NCBI RefSeq assembly: GCF_017356035.1
Contig: NZ_JAFIQX010000020.1
Coordinates: 1 to 38,397 of the forward strand
DNA from: Longitalea luteola
Lineage (GTDB): Bacteria; Bacteroidota; Bacteroidia; Chitinophagales; Chitinophagaceae
DNA: 38,397 nt
Direction: 5' to 3'
Under the pieces are notes generated by a model, which saw only the letters and a list, made by a program, of their open reading frames with translations, did no database searches and was not told the DNA's origin. The position numbers and the translations under genes are program-made. Positions within the stretch are counted from its first letter, which is position 1, and every line of letters starts with the position of its first letter. This document shows positions 7,817-15,036 of the stretch, piece after piece.

Positions 7817-9313
7817 TTACTTTTCCATTTCTTTTACAAAGTACGTTCGCTCTTTCGGTGAGTAGTAACCAAAATAATCATTTTTGTTTATTTTGAAGGT
7901 ATTAATAGCTTGAGCTTCTTCAGGCAAAGTTTTGAGGTAGTGATTAATTCTATCAATATTAGACAGTTTTTCTTTTGCGACAACCAATCTGAACTCTGAA
8001 CTGTCTAAAGTTATTTTAAAGTTGACAGTTCGGGTGTACGAATAGTACCTTTCTTTAAAACCAGGCGTATAAGCACCATCGGAGTAGGACCTCTTTAATG
8101 GAATGTTTGGACCCGCATAAAATGTTCCCGTTGGCGTTGAATATGCCCGAAATCCTCCCCCCGGGCAATATTCATAAGAATATAAAGCCATTCCTTTATC
8201 ATATACTCCACAAGTAAGAATGATTTGGCCTTTGTTATTGCGTGCTACAGCAATACCACCTGTGCCTTTGGACAACTCTTTTATAAGTTCCTTATTACTT
8301 CCAATAATATTTTGTTTCCTTAATTTGCCCTTGGTAGAGATTTCAACAGGAGTCTCAATAAATTGAACCTCTGATGATCCTGTGATTTCATGTTTTTGAA
8401 CCAATTGACCTGTTTTGAAATTAAAAATCCCCACTTCAATTTTTTGCCTTGATGAATTTAATACGAATAAATTTTCACCATATAAATAGGTGTTATTGAA
8501 GATTTTTTCTTTATTCCCTACGAATCCAGAAAAACCACTCAGGTCAAATTTCTTTTTAATAACATTATAAGTTTGGAGATCAATAGTCCAGATATGCGGC
8601 GGCTCATTATAATTAGCAACAATCATAATGATCTTATCAGGGTATGGATAAATTTTTGTAAGCTCTGTAGATTCAATCAAATCGGTTTCCTGCCCAGGAT
8701 AAAACACATGCGAATAAGAGAAATACTCCGATAGCGTTAGTTTTTGAGGATTATAACCACTTAAATCAACTGCAATATTCTTATGACTAACAACACCGTT
8801 TTCGTCAACTATATGTAAGGCTAGTTCGCCCTTTTTTTCATTAAGCGCTAGCAAATAAAAACGTCCCTCACTTGTAAACCATTCAATATTACGTTCTTCA
8901 TCTGCTTTGTCAAATATCGGCTTATTAACAATTGAGTTATTTGTAAAATTCACTATCTCTATGCTAAAATGGTTCCTGTCAATCATATAATAAAAACAGC
9001 TGCCTAAATTATTTCTTACTCCTGCCAGATATTTTTCATAGCGTTTTCCAAAAATCGTATTAACAAGTCCATTCGCAGGAAGCACTTTTGCTTCCACTTC
9101 AAATTCTCGATTGAGCAGTAGGTATTCAACATTGTCATTACCTTTCAAAATGATAGTTGTTTTACCAGCTTTTTCATCCGGTACAACAAAAGATTCGCAA
9201 GTCGACTTTTTTGTACTATCAACATTACTGGTTTGAAAAGAAAAAACTGTTTTTTGAGCAACAACAGGGAAGCCTGTTAGTAAAAAAGCTATTAGAAAGA
9301 TATTATGCAGCAT
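7817..9313 (-). CDS. Secreted hypothetical protein (498 aa)
   Basis: The product begins with a Sec signal peptide, MLHNIFLIAFLLTGFPVVAQ, with probable cleavage after VVA. The mature part is about 480 residues of repeated short beta-type stretches (for example KIIMIVANYNEPPHIWTIDL, TYLYGENLFVLNSS), suggesting a beta-propeller or similar all-beta fold; I recognise no named domain. It is the last gene of the long minus-strand block and converges on the truncated ligase fragment and repeat copy A. The gap to the upstream tail-fibre-like gene is about 190 bases, so it may be its own transcription unit. Function unknown; periplasmic or outer-membrane-associated location is inferred. Confidence 0.7.
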   Translation of the reverse strand: MLHNIFLIAFLLTGFPVVAQKTVFSFQTSNVDSTKKSTCESFVVPDEKAGKTTIILKGNDNVEYLLLNREFEVEAKVLPANGLVNTIFGKRYEKYLAGVRNNLGSCFYYMIDRNHFSIEIVNFTNNSIVNKPIFDKADEERNIEWFTSEGRFYLLALNEKKGELALHIVDENGVVSHKNIAVDLSGYNPQKLTLSEYFSYSHVFYPGQETDLIESTELTKIYPYPDKIIMIVANYNEPPHIWTIDLQTYNVIKKKFDLSGFSGFVGNKEKIFNNTYLYGENLFVLNSSRQKIEVGIFNFKTGQLVQKHEITGSSEVQFIETPVEISTKGKLRKQNIIGSNKELIKELSKGTGGIAVARNNKGQIILTCGVYDKGMALYSYEYCPGGGFRAYSTPTGTFYAGPNIPLKRSYSDGAYTPGFKERYYSYTRTVNFKITLDSSEFRLVVAKEKLSNIDRINHYLKTLPEEAQAINTFKINKNDYFGYYSPKERTYFVKEMEK

Positions 9314-9501
9314 ATGTCAAAATACATTTAAGTAGGAAAACACTTATAGATATGAGATAATTGGATATTGTAAGGGAAATATCCTCCTTTTAGTCAATTT
9401 TTTGACTTTTATCAAGTTGTTAATCTGAGGAGACGGCATTTAAGAAGGATGCTCTTTCTTTAATGCTAAATGTTCTTCTAATCACAATGTACTTTTATTA
9501 C

Positions 9502-10407
9502 TTAATTCATAGCTTCAAGTAGAATCAGATAAGCAGAAACCGAATTACCACTACCATTATTAGTAAGTTGTGCTGTTATATTGAGAGCCTGACTTGTCGA
9601 TAGAGTTACCGAGGTAGGACTCGGTCCATTATTTAACTTGGTAACAATATTATCAGCACTTCTTATCATTCCCATGGAAAAAACAGTTCCAGATGCACCG
9701 GTTGCCCTGCAAGTGAACTCATTTCGGCATTCAAACGCAACATCAGTTTTATTCGCCGCTGGATTAAGCGAGCCTTGAGCTACCACAGTAGTACCCAACT
9801 TTATTTTAATTGTTATACCAGCTTGATTTGTACTAGAAGTAGAGTATGTACCGTGTACAATTACTTTATATGTTTTTCCAACGAACCAAGATTCTGGAGG
9901 AATTGTCAAACTTCCCGCTCCGGACGAGGTAAGCGTGGTTTGTACATCTGTAGCACTAACCGTAACAGTAGAAGTTTGAGCAAATGTCTGCCTGGGCGCA
10001 ACCTTTTTCAATAAACTATCCGATGCGGACCAAACAACGACACTATCGGTACTCGCACCCACAGGTAATGCACTGGGATATGGTTTAATAGTGTTACTGG
10101 TTGTATTTCCATAACCTGTAACTTGTTGCAAAGTCAATTGACTTGAAGGCCCACCTATACCTACGGTATCTCCCCCGAAAACCAACGTAGAATCGTTCAA
10201 TTTTTCCATCTTTCTAAACTCAGTACGGCCATTACCTTTATTATACAAAAAGCCTTTTACATGCTTCGTACTATTTTCAAGATTAAGCTCCGCTGTACTA
10301 GAGTCGTTAGTAATTAAAACGCTATCAGCTTTTATCACATGAACAAATTGAGCATTGGCCTTACTCAATAAAAAGATGATACTTAGTAGAAGAGCAATTT
10401 TTTTCAT
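9502..10407 (-). CDS. Secreted tail-fibre-like protein, mosaic paralogue 1
   Basis: A 301-residue protein from the ATG at 10407 (MKKIALLLSIIFLLSKANAQ, a Sec signal peptide). An in-frame extension to 10440 precedes the signal peptide and is rejected. The N-terminal half contains LTLQQVTGYGNTTSNTIKPY, a phrase typical of fibre-like proteins in Bacteroidota phages and prophages. The C-terminal half (after about residue 145) is Thr/Ser-rich beta sequence (SLTIPPESWFVGKTYKVIVH) resembling a trimeric jelly-roll head. The first ~140 residues are nearly identical to the neighbour at 10532-11437, while the C-terminal domain is only distantly alike. A receptor- or surface-binding tip is plausible; function unproven. 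Confidence 0.7.
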   Translation of the reverse strand: MKKIALLLSIIFLLSKANAQFVHVIKADSVLITNDSSTAELNLENSTKHVKGFLYNKGNGRTEFRKMEKLNDSTLVFGGDTVGIGGPSSQLTLQQVTGYGNTTSNTIKPYPSALPVGASTDSVVVWSASDSLLKKVAPRQTFAQTSTVTVSATDVQTTLTSSGAGSLTIPPESWFVGKTYKVIVHGTYSTSSTNQAGITIKIKLGTTVVAQGSLNPAANKTDVAFECRNEFTCRATGASGTVFSMGMIRSADNIVTKLNNGPSPTSVTLSTSQALNITAQLTNNGSGNSVSAYLILLEAMN

Positions 10408-10531
10408 GCAAGTAATTTTATAAATTCTTTTATAATACAAAGTCTACGACATCCTCTGTATACTAAAACTTCTTTCATCTCAAAATTTCCCAACCAACAT
10501 AACGCAATATAATCCGTACATAAAGATCCTA

Positions 10532-11437
10532 TCAATTAACAGGATCAAGAGTAACAACAAAAGCAGATAACGAATTGCCATTAGAAGAATCACTTAACTG
10601 CGCAGTTGCACTTAATGTTTGACTTGTTGTAGTATTGATAGTGGAGGCGCTACTGCCATTGTTTACTGCATTTGTTTTTCCATCTCTATACAAATCACCA
10701 AAAGTGTAAATTGATCCAGAAGAACCAGTGCTTATACAAGTAATTGTAGCTTGTAAAACAAAAGGTATATTAATCCTGTTGGGATTCATGGTGATAGTCC
10801 CGGATGAAGCAATAACGGTTGACCCAAGCTTTAATCTAAGAGTGATACTAGTTGGGCTAGCAATATCCGTTGAATAAATTCCTTGAACAGTTACTTCGAA
10901 ACTTTTTCCAACTCCCCAGGCAGCTGGAGGTATAACTAAGCTACCAGTGCCACTACCGATTAAAGTAGTTTCAGATGTGGTATTGGAAACTGTTACCGTT
11001 GCAGTTTGAGCAAAGGTCTGTAACGGTGCTATTTTCTTCAATAAACTATCATTGGCAGACCAAACAACGACACTATCAGTACTCGCACCCACAGGTAGTG
11101 CATTGGGGTATGGTTTAATAGTGTTACTGGTTGTATTGCCATAACCTGTAACTTGTTGCAAAGTCAATTGACTTGAAGGCCAACCTATACCTACGGTATC
11201 TCCCCCAAAAACCAACATAGAATCGTTCAATTTTTCTATCTTTCTGAACTCAGTACGGCCATTACTTTTATTATACAAAAAGCCTTTTATATGCTTCGTA
11301 CTATTCTCCAAATTAAGCTCAGCTGTACACGAATCGTTAGTAATTAAAACGCTATCAGCTCTTATCTTATGTACAAACTGAGCATTAGCTTTTGAAAAGG
11401 TGAGAGCTACAATCAGCAAAAGGACTATCTTTTTCAT
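10532..11437 (-). CDS. Secreted tail-fibre-like protein, mosaic paralogue 2
   Basis: A 301-residue protein with signal peptide MKKIVLLLIVALTFSKANAQ, the same length as the gene 124 bases downstream. Residues up to about 140, including LTLQQVTGYGNTTSNTIKPY and LPVGASTDSVVVWSA, are nearly identical at both DNA and protein level. The C-terminal beta domain (SLVIPPAAWGVGKSFEVTVQ) keeps the same outline but most residues differ. This is a tandem duplication whose tip has diversified, as seen in adhesins and phage fibres. No catalytic motif is seen. It probably acts at the cell surface or is secreted; its relation to the toxin genes upstream is unclear. Confidence 0.7.
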   Translation of the reverse strand: MKKIVLLLIVALTFSKANAQFVHKIRADSVLITNDSCTAELNLENSTKHIKGFLYNKSNGRTEFRKIEKLNDSMLVFGGDTVGIGWPSSQLTLQQVTGYGNTTSNTIKPYPNALPVGASTDSVVVWSANDSLLKKIAPLQTFAQTATVTVSNTTSETTLIGSGTGSLVIPPAAWGVGKSFEVTVQGIYSTDIASPTSITLRLKLGSTVIASSGTITMNPNRINIPFVLQATITCISTGSSGSIYTFGDLYRDGKTNAVNNGSSASTINTTTSQTLSATAQLSDSSNGNSLSAFVVTLDPVN

Positions 11438-11606
11438 TCAAGACGGTTTTATAGTAAGGGCTATTATTTGAGATGGCTCCAACTATTATGAAACTCGAAA
11501 ATGGCAGATTTGGTATGTCATTAATCTAAACAGCGTAATGTAATTACCTTAATTGCCTTCATATGACCTTATTTAAAATATTCATTACTCGTTTATACCA
11601 GTTTTC

Positions 11607-11867
11607 TTATCCAATATCATCAAACTCTTTAATTAATAATTTCCGTTTACTGTTTTTCAATTTTTGATTTACTATTAAATAACCTACACCTGGAAGAATG
11701 GCTATTATAAAAAATGAATTATTTGACACAATCATACTCCATGTTCTTCCAATTCTTCTAGTAATTCTCCAATCATCAAATGCTGAATAGCCTGTTAAAT
11801 ACATTATTATATTGCATGAAACAAAAAATAATATGATAGCTAGTAGTATATCCCTTAAAAATTTCAC
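11607..11867 (-). CDS. Small two-helix membrane protein
   Basis: An 86-residue frame that opens with GTG at 11867 (KFLRDILLAIILFFVSCN after the start); no in-frame ATG lies upstream. Two hydrophobic segments (about residues 5-27 and 50-68) are separated by a basic loop DDWRITRRIGRTW and followed by a lysine-rich tail. Small membrane proteins at the end of immunity clusters can protect against membrane-acting toxins, but nothing specific supports that here. It lies about 155 bases downstream of the CdiI-like gene. Hypothetical. Confidence 0.4.
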   Translation of the reverse strand: MKFLRDILLAIILFFVSCNIIMYLTGYSAFDDWRITRRIGRTWSMIVSNNSFFIIAILPGVGYLIVNQKLKNSKRKLLIKEFDDIG

Positions 11868-12022
11868 TGAATAGTAGATTATTATATCATGTCACCAATT
11901 ACTGTTTCTCAAGTCTTAAGACCGAATCCTTTATAAGAATAATAGTATACTTAAGTAATTCCATATTAGATTTACAAGCATTAGTGTATATTGTACTGCA
12001 CCTTGCCGGTAGATAATATATG

Positions 12023-12484
12023 CTACATTGATAATCCAGCATTCTCGCTTATTAGTAATGTTTCTTGTAGCGCTGCAAATATCCGATCAGCCGAAGCATT
12101 CATTGGAACCTTTATATGCATATCTGATATAAACTCATATCCGCGTGTTTGTCCAGCATTTCTTGCAGGATAAAAAATCAGCGTTTCTGAATCTTCATAA
12201 ATAGAGCAATAAATTGCCTTTTTGTGTAACATAGATAAAGATTTTATACCCAATCCTGCCAGGTGCTTTTGGCTTATTTCTTCCCATTCATTGTGCTTTG
12301 GATGAGGCACATTAAATTGATTCCCTTCAATGACCTTATTAATAGCATTCGTAACATCCACTGCATTTGCATCTTTTTCTAAGTGAATATACGGTGGTAT
12401 GGATAAGTTGACGCCCTCTGTTGTTTGTGCATTAGAACAAAATATTAGAACCTTGTTTGTTTTATAAACTGATGCGTAGCGCAT
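12023..12484 (-). CDS. CdiI-family (contact-dependent growth inhibition) immunity protein
   Basis: A 153-residue protein starting MRYASVYKTNKVLIFCSNAQ. Its layout fits the CdiI immunity family (what I recall as PF07262): an N-terminal beta hairpin, TTEGVNLSIPPYIHL, then VPHPKHNEW, a helical GLGIKSLSMLHKKA segment, FYPARNAG, and a closing helix with ASADRIFAAL. Such proteins bind and neutralise one cognate toxin tip. Its start lies only 4 bases after the stop of an orphan toxin tail (12489-12590), the usual toxin-immunity arrangement, so it probably protects against the toxin that tail once ended. No other gene overlaps it. Confidence 0.72.
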   Translation of the reverse strand: MRYASVYKTNKVLIFCSNAQTTEGVNLSIPPYIHLEKDANAVDVTNAINKVIEGNQFNVPHPKHNEWEEISQKHLAGLGIKSLSMLHKKAIYCSIYEDSETLIFYPARNAGQTRGYEFISDMHIKVPMNASADRIFAALQETLLISENAGLSM

Positions 12485-12488
12485 ACTT

Positions 12489-12590
12489 TTAAATTATTCC
12501 ATTTGGATTATCCGTGCCACGAGCACCTCTATCGGCACTACCACTTTCCCCAATTTGATTTCTAAGGATCGCAATAGTTGGTTTCCTTCT
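12489..12590 (-). pseudogene. Orphan C-terminal tail of a CDI/Rhs-type toxin
   Basis: A stop-free stretch of 33 codons reads RRKPTIAILRNQIG, then ESGSADRGARGTDNPNGII and stop, four bases before the CdiI-like immunity start. The glycine/arginine-rich G-x-R-G-T-D-N-P-N-G ending looks like the extreme C-terminus of a CDI or Rhs toxin tip. There is no start codon, and upstream it abuts a decayed Imm52-like fragment. It is best read as the last piece of a displaced toxin cassette left with its immunity gene. Short length keeps confidence moderate. Confidence 0.5.
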
Positions 12591-12779
12591 TTATAATCGT
12601 GTTCATGAAAGAATCCGTACAATTAAGGATTATAAAATCCGATGCACCTACTAATACAGAAATTGAACTTGCTTTATTGTCGGATAAACCATTCCATGCA
12701 CTAAATCGAAATCCCGAATCCTATTTAATGTAACTGCAATAAAATATAAATGCCCATTTCGGACTCCCTCTATCTCAAC
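12562..12779 (-). pseudogene. Decayed Imm52-like immunity gene remnant
   Basis: Two frames joined by a shift read VEIEGVRNGHLYFIAVT and then GFRFSAWNGLSDNKASSISV followed by LVGAS. The G-F-x-F-S-x-W-N-G ... A-S-x-S-I-x-V pattern is the central part of the Imm52 immunity family as I recall it. No start codon or complete N-terminus survives. It lies directly downstream of another broken Imm52 gene (12785-13287), so the locus once held at least two related immunity genes. The remnant ends where the orphan toxin tail begins, overlapping it by about 30 bases in a different frame. Confidence 0.42.
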
Positions 12780-12784
12780 AGGTA

Positions 12785-13287
12785 TTAACTGAACCTTGAT
12801 TCACTGCCAAGCAAAATTTCATCTTCGTTACGGAAAAGTATACCCTTGTCGGGCTTCCAAATATCACTAAGTTTTGAATATATGGTCTTCAATATCCCGT
12901 CCTTGGTAATGTAGTCATATCCTTCATATTTGCTTATGGTTAAGACTACAGAATTTGGTGTTAATTCACTAATGCTTCCGCATTTAATTGACAAACATGA
13001 GCCTTGCTAGAATCTTTAATTGACTTCAAATAGAGCAAGTAACCTAAATCTTCGTTCAACGAACCATCATCTTTAAAATATCGGCCTCTAAGTAAAAGTG
13101 ATTTTCTTCCTTCCAAACTTAAATCAATAGGTACCACCAATTGCCCTTTCTTTGGTCTCTTTGTCAAATACCAGTCTTGCATCGATGCATGTATTTTTTT
13201 TAACTTTAAAAAAGTATTCAAAACTTTATCTATACATTCATCAAGGTCTTCTTTTCGAGTTCCCAAGTATAGACTGAAATCCTCCCG
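12785..13287 (-). pseudogene. Imm52-like immunity gene, frameshifted and lacking a clear start
   Basis: Two overlapping frames make one Imm52-like protein. The first (13287 to about 13000) reads FSLYLGTRKEDLDECIDKVL ... MQDWYLTKRPKKGQ ... DLGYLLYL. The second, entered by a one-base shift near 12995-13005, reads LSIKCGSISELTPNSVVLTI ... SDIWKPDKG. The order (x-Y-x-G-x-R ... D-W-Y ... L-G ... C-G-S ... N-S-V-V-L ... W-x-P-D) follows Imm52 immunity proteins. There is no ATG at the front; only a TTG at 13266 is available, and similarity reaches right to the stop codon of the upstream TPR gene. It is therefore probably non-functional, or the shift is a sequencing error. Confidence 0.55.
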
Positions 13288-13578
13288 TTACTGCTTTTCA
13301 CAATACTTTTTTATAAAGTCATCAGCATCCCTATTTCCTAGTTTCTTTGATTCAAACAGGTCTTGGCAACCTTTAGCATCATTCTTATTCGTTAGATATA
13401 TTGCCCCCCTATATAAGTAGGAGTTATCTAGCCTATATTTATTCTGTATACAAAACTCAAATCCATTAAAGGCAGCTGACAACTTTTTTGCATAATAATA
13501 CGATACTGCCTGTCTGTAAACTAACTCAGTTGACTCAATATCATATTTATTTTCATTTGAAGCCAGTTCTTCCTTCAC
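13288..13578 (-). pseudogene. TPR-like lipoprotein, C-terminal part (split by frameshift)
   Basis: This 96-codon frame opens with GTG and has no convincing start or Shine-Dalgarno. It contains TPR/Sel1-like helical repeats (YRQAVSYYYAKKLSAAF, YLYRGAIYL) and ends KKYCEKQ. The upstream gene (13590-14000) ends 11 bases earlier in another frame. Adding one T to the TTT run near 13590 fuses them as GDFVDYNQVKEELASNEN, giving a continuous TPR protein of about 236 residues. The two parts are therefore one gene broken by a single-base deletion, or a sequencing error. A role in the immunity island is likely from position only. Confidence 0.6.
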
Positions 13579-13589
13579 TTGATTATAGT

Positions 13590-14000
13590 CTACAAATCAC
13601 CTCGCTTTTTTTTATTTATAGCTAACTGTAAAAAATAGATAGAAGAATCATACATATTTTCTTCTTGGAATAATCGCCCCAATTTGTATAACGCATATAT
13701 ATTAGCAGTATCTAACAGAAAAGCTTTTCTAAAATCATTCTTTGCCTTCTCTAGCTTGTCTGAATAATAAAATAAATCACCACGTGTAAGATATGCATCA
13801 ACACAACTTATATCTTTATCTATTAAATTGTTCAATGCACTAATTAAAACTCCTGTATCCTTATTCGTTCGCATTTTTGATAAAACCTCTGGGTACTTAA
13901 TATTAAACTCACCACACTTTCTTTTTTGGGATTGGGTACAAGCCATTACAGATACAAGTAAAAAGTTGAAACCGAAATAAAATATTCTTATTTTATGCAT
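13590..14000 (-). CDS. TPR-repeat lipoprotein, N-terminal part (frameshifted)
   Basis: From the ATG at 14000 the product begins MHKIRIFYFGFNFLLVSVMA and then Cys21, a lipoprotein signal with lipobox V-M-A-C. TPR units follow (ALNNLIDKDISCVDAYLTRG; FRKAFLLDTANIYALYKLGR; FQEENMYDSSIYFLQLAI). Longer in-frame residues to 14084 run back into the upstream immunity gene and are rejected. The stop after KKKRGDL is premature: a one-base correction joins it to the next frame at 13578. The protein would sit in the envelope; TPR lipoproteins are often found beside Bacteroidota toxin loci, but a specific role is unknown. Confidence 0.6.
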   Translation of the reverse strand: MHKIRIFYFGFNFLLVSVMACTQSQKRKCGEFNIKYPEVLSKMRTNKDTGVLISALNNLIDKDISCVDAYLTRGDLFYYSDKLEKAKNDFRKAFLLDTANIYALYKLGRLFQEENMYDSSIYFLQLAINKKKRGDL

Positions 14001-14055
14001 ACCTGCCAGAAGGCCCCTTTCTTCGCCTCTAGCGAGCATTTTCTTGATAGATCCT

Positions 14056-14469
14056 CTATCCGACTGAATCCGAAACCAACGCATTTTCTAAATTATACTG
14101 ATTAAGAATCGAAAAGGCATTATCACTAACCTTCAGTTTTTTGTTTGAGATACTAAAGTCATCTTTTTCATTACCTGTTACCAAAAACCAGAAAAACCTT
14201 GGCAAGGTTACATTCTGAAGCAATTTAAATTCATCACTTTCTTCAATCTGACAATCTTTAATTTCGTAACCAGTCAACTTTGTAACAACAAGTCCATTTT
14301 TTAATTTTTCAGTAATTAAGAAAATCGGGAAACACTCAATTAAGTCATCACCTAACCATCCATAAAATACAAAGTGTAAACGCTCCACTTTGGGAGGATG
14401 AAGAGATGCATTCATAATTGTGTTATCTCCTAGCTGCCCGGAAACTTCAGGCTCAATTAAATACGGCAT
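14056..14469 (-). CDS. Probable immunity protein, DUF1629/Imm43-like
   Basis: A 137-residue protein starting MPYLIEPEVSGQLGDNTIMN. The second half follows the DUF1629/Imm43 type pattern: a hydrophobic strand with ITEKL, then GYEIKDCQIEESDEFK, LPRFFWFLVTGNEKDDFSIS and LKVSDNAFSILNQYNLENAL. In that family the L-P-x-F-x-W/Y-L and D-D-F segments precede a closing helix. Such proteins are cytoplasmic antidotes in polymorphic-toxin loci. It begins 17 bases after the SUKH-like gene and is in the same orientation, so it probably belongs to the Rhs operon or its immunity store. Family assignment is from memory of the pattern, without a search. Confidence 0.5.
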   Translation of the reverse strand: MPYLIEPEVSGQLGDNTIMNASLHPPKVERLHFVFYGWLGDDLIECFPIFLITEKLKNGLVVTKLTGYEIKDCQIEESDEFKLLQNVTLPRFFWFLVTGNEKDDFSISNKKLKVSDNAFSILNQYNLENALVSDSVG

Positions 14470-14486
14470 TAGCTTTTTTCGAACTT

Positions 14487-15032
14487 TTATTCGTCATATC
14501 CTAATAATGTCTTGTAGAATTCTTTGTACTTATCCCCGCCGGCTAATTGCGAGCACTTTAAAACATATGAAAGGGTATAGGAATTGTCATACGCCAAGCT
14601 AGTATCATTTACACATCGAGATATACATTCCGCAGCTGCTAAAATTGCATCTAAAAATCTTGCACCATTAGACGCACAATGCCATATTATCCAGTCTAAA
14701 TTAGTGTAATCCAATACAACCACCTCTAATGTAATCTTACTAACAGCCAGCAAATCGGCATCAAAATTGCCTATCAAATAATAGTTTTCGATCTCCTCAA
14801 CTGCGCTCCTAAAATTAATTAAGCCGACTTGAACGCTTGAACAATTGTAGAATGACACTAACTTTAACAACTCACTATTAGCATAAATAATATTTTGGCC
14901 CGAATCTGCTGGCAAGCATATATACGATTTAATATTTTTTTCAACAAGATCAGGAGGATACCCAAGCCTGGAAAAGCTTTCAACTGAAGGAGTTAATAGT
15001 TTTAGTTGTTTTACAAACAATTCACTTGTCAT
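14487..15032 (-). CDS. Probable cognate immunity protein of the Rhs toxin (SUKH/SMI1-KNR4-like)
   Basis: A 181-residue cytoplasmic protein (MTSELFVKQLKLLTPSVESF) whose start lies 4 bases after the Rhs toxin stop, the standard position for the cognate antidote. The fold outline resembles the SUKH immunity superfamily: an early helix plus LPADSG, a strand NYYLIGNFDADLLAVSKITL, then EVVVLDYTNLDWIIWHCASN and a final F-L-x-A-I-x-A helix. SUKH proteins neutralise many different toxin tips, often nucleases. No signal peptide is present, as expected if the toxin acts in the cytoplasm. Position gives strong support; the family call is moderate. Confidence 0.68.
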   Translation of the reverse strand: MTSELFVKQLKLLTPSVESFSRLGYPPDLVEKNIKSYICLPADSGQNIIYANSELLKLVSFYNCSSVQVGLINFRSAVEEIENYYLIGNFDADLLAVSKITLEVVVLDYTNLDWIIWHCASNGARFLDAILAAAECISRCVNDTSLAYDNSYTLSYVLKCSQLAGGDKYKEFYKTLLGYDE

Positions 15033-15036
15033 AAAA

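Noticed and set aside
7564-7896. 110-codon plus-strand frame as a complete gene
   Set aside because: Only codons from 7639 to about 7761 resemble a protein family (LigD ligase start); the rest is antisense to the 498-aa gene.
9314-9330. TATTTTGAC upstream of the 498-aa gene as a Bacteroidota -7 promoter box
   Set aside because: Spacing within the motif is one base short of TAnnTTTG, and it lies only a few bases from the start codon.
9385-9405. AGTCAA/TTGACT hairpin after the tail-fibre-like gene as a terminator
   Set aside because: The T-run follows on the plus strand only, while the upstream gene is transcribed from the minus strand; the stem is only 6 bases.
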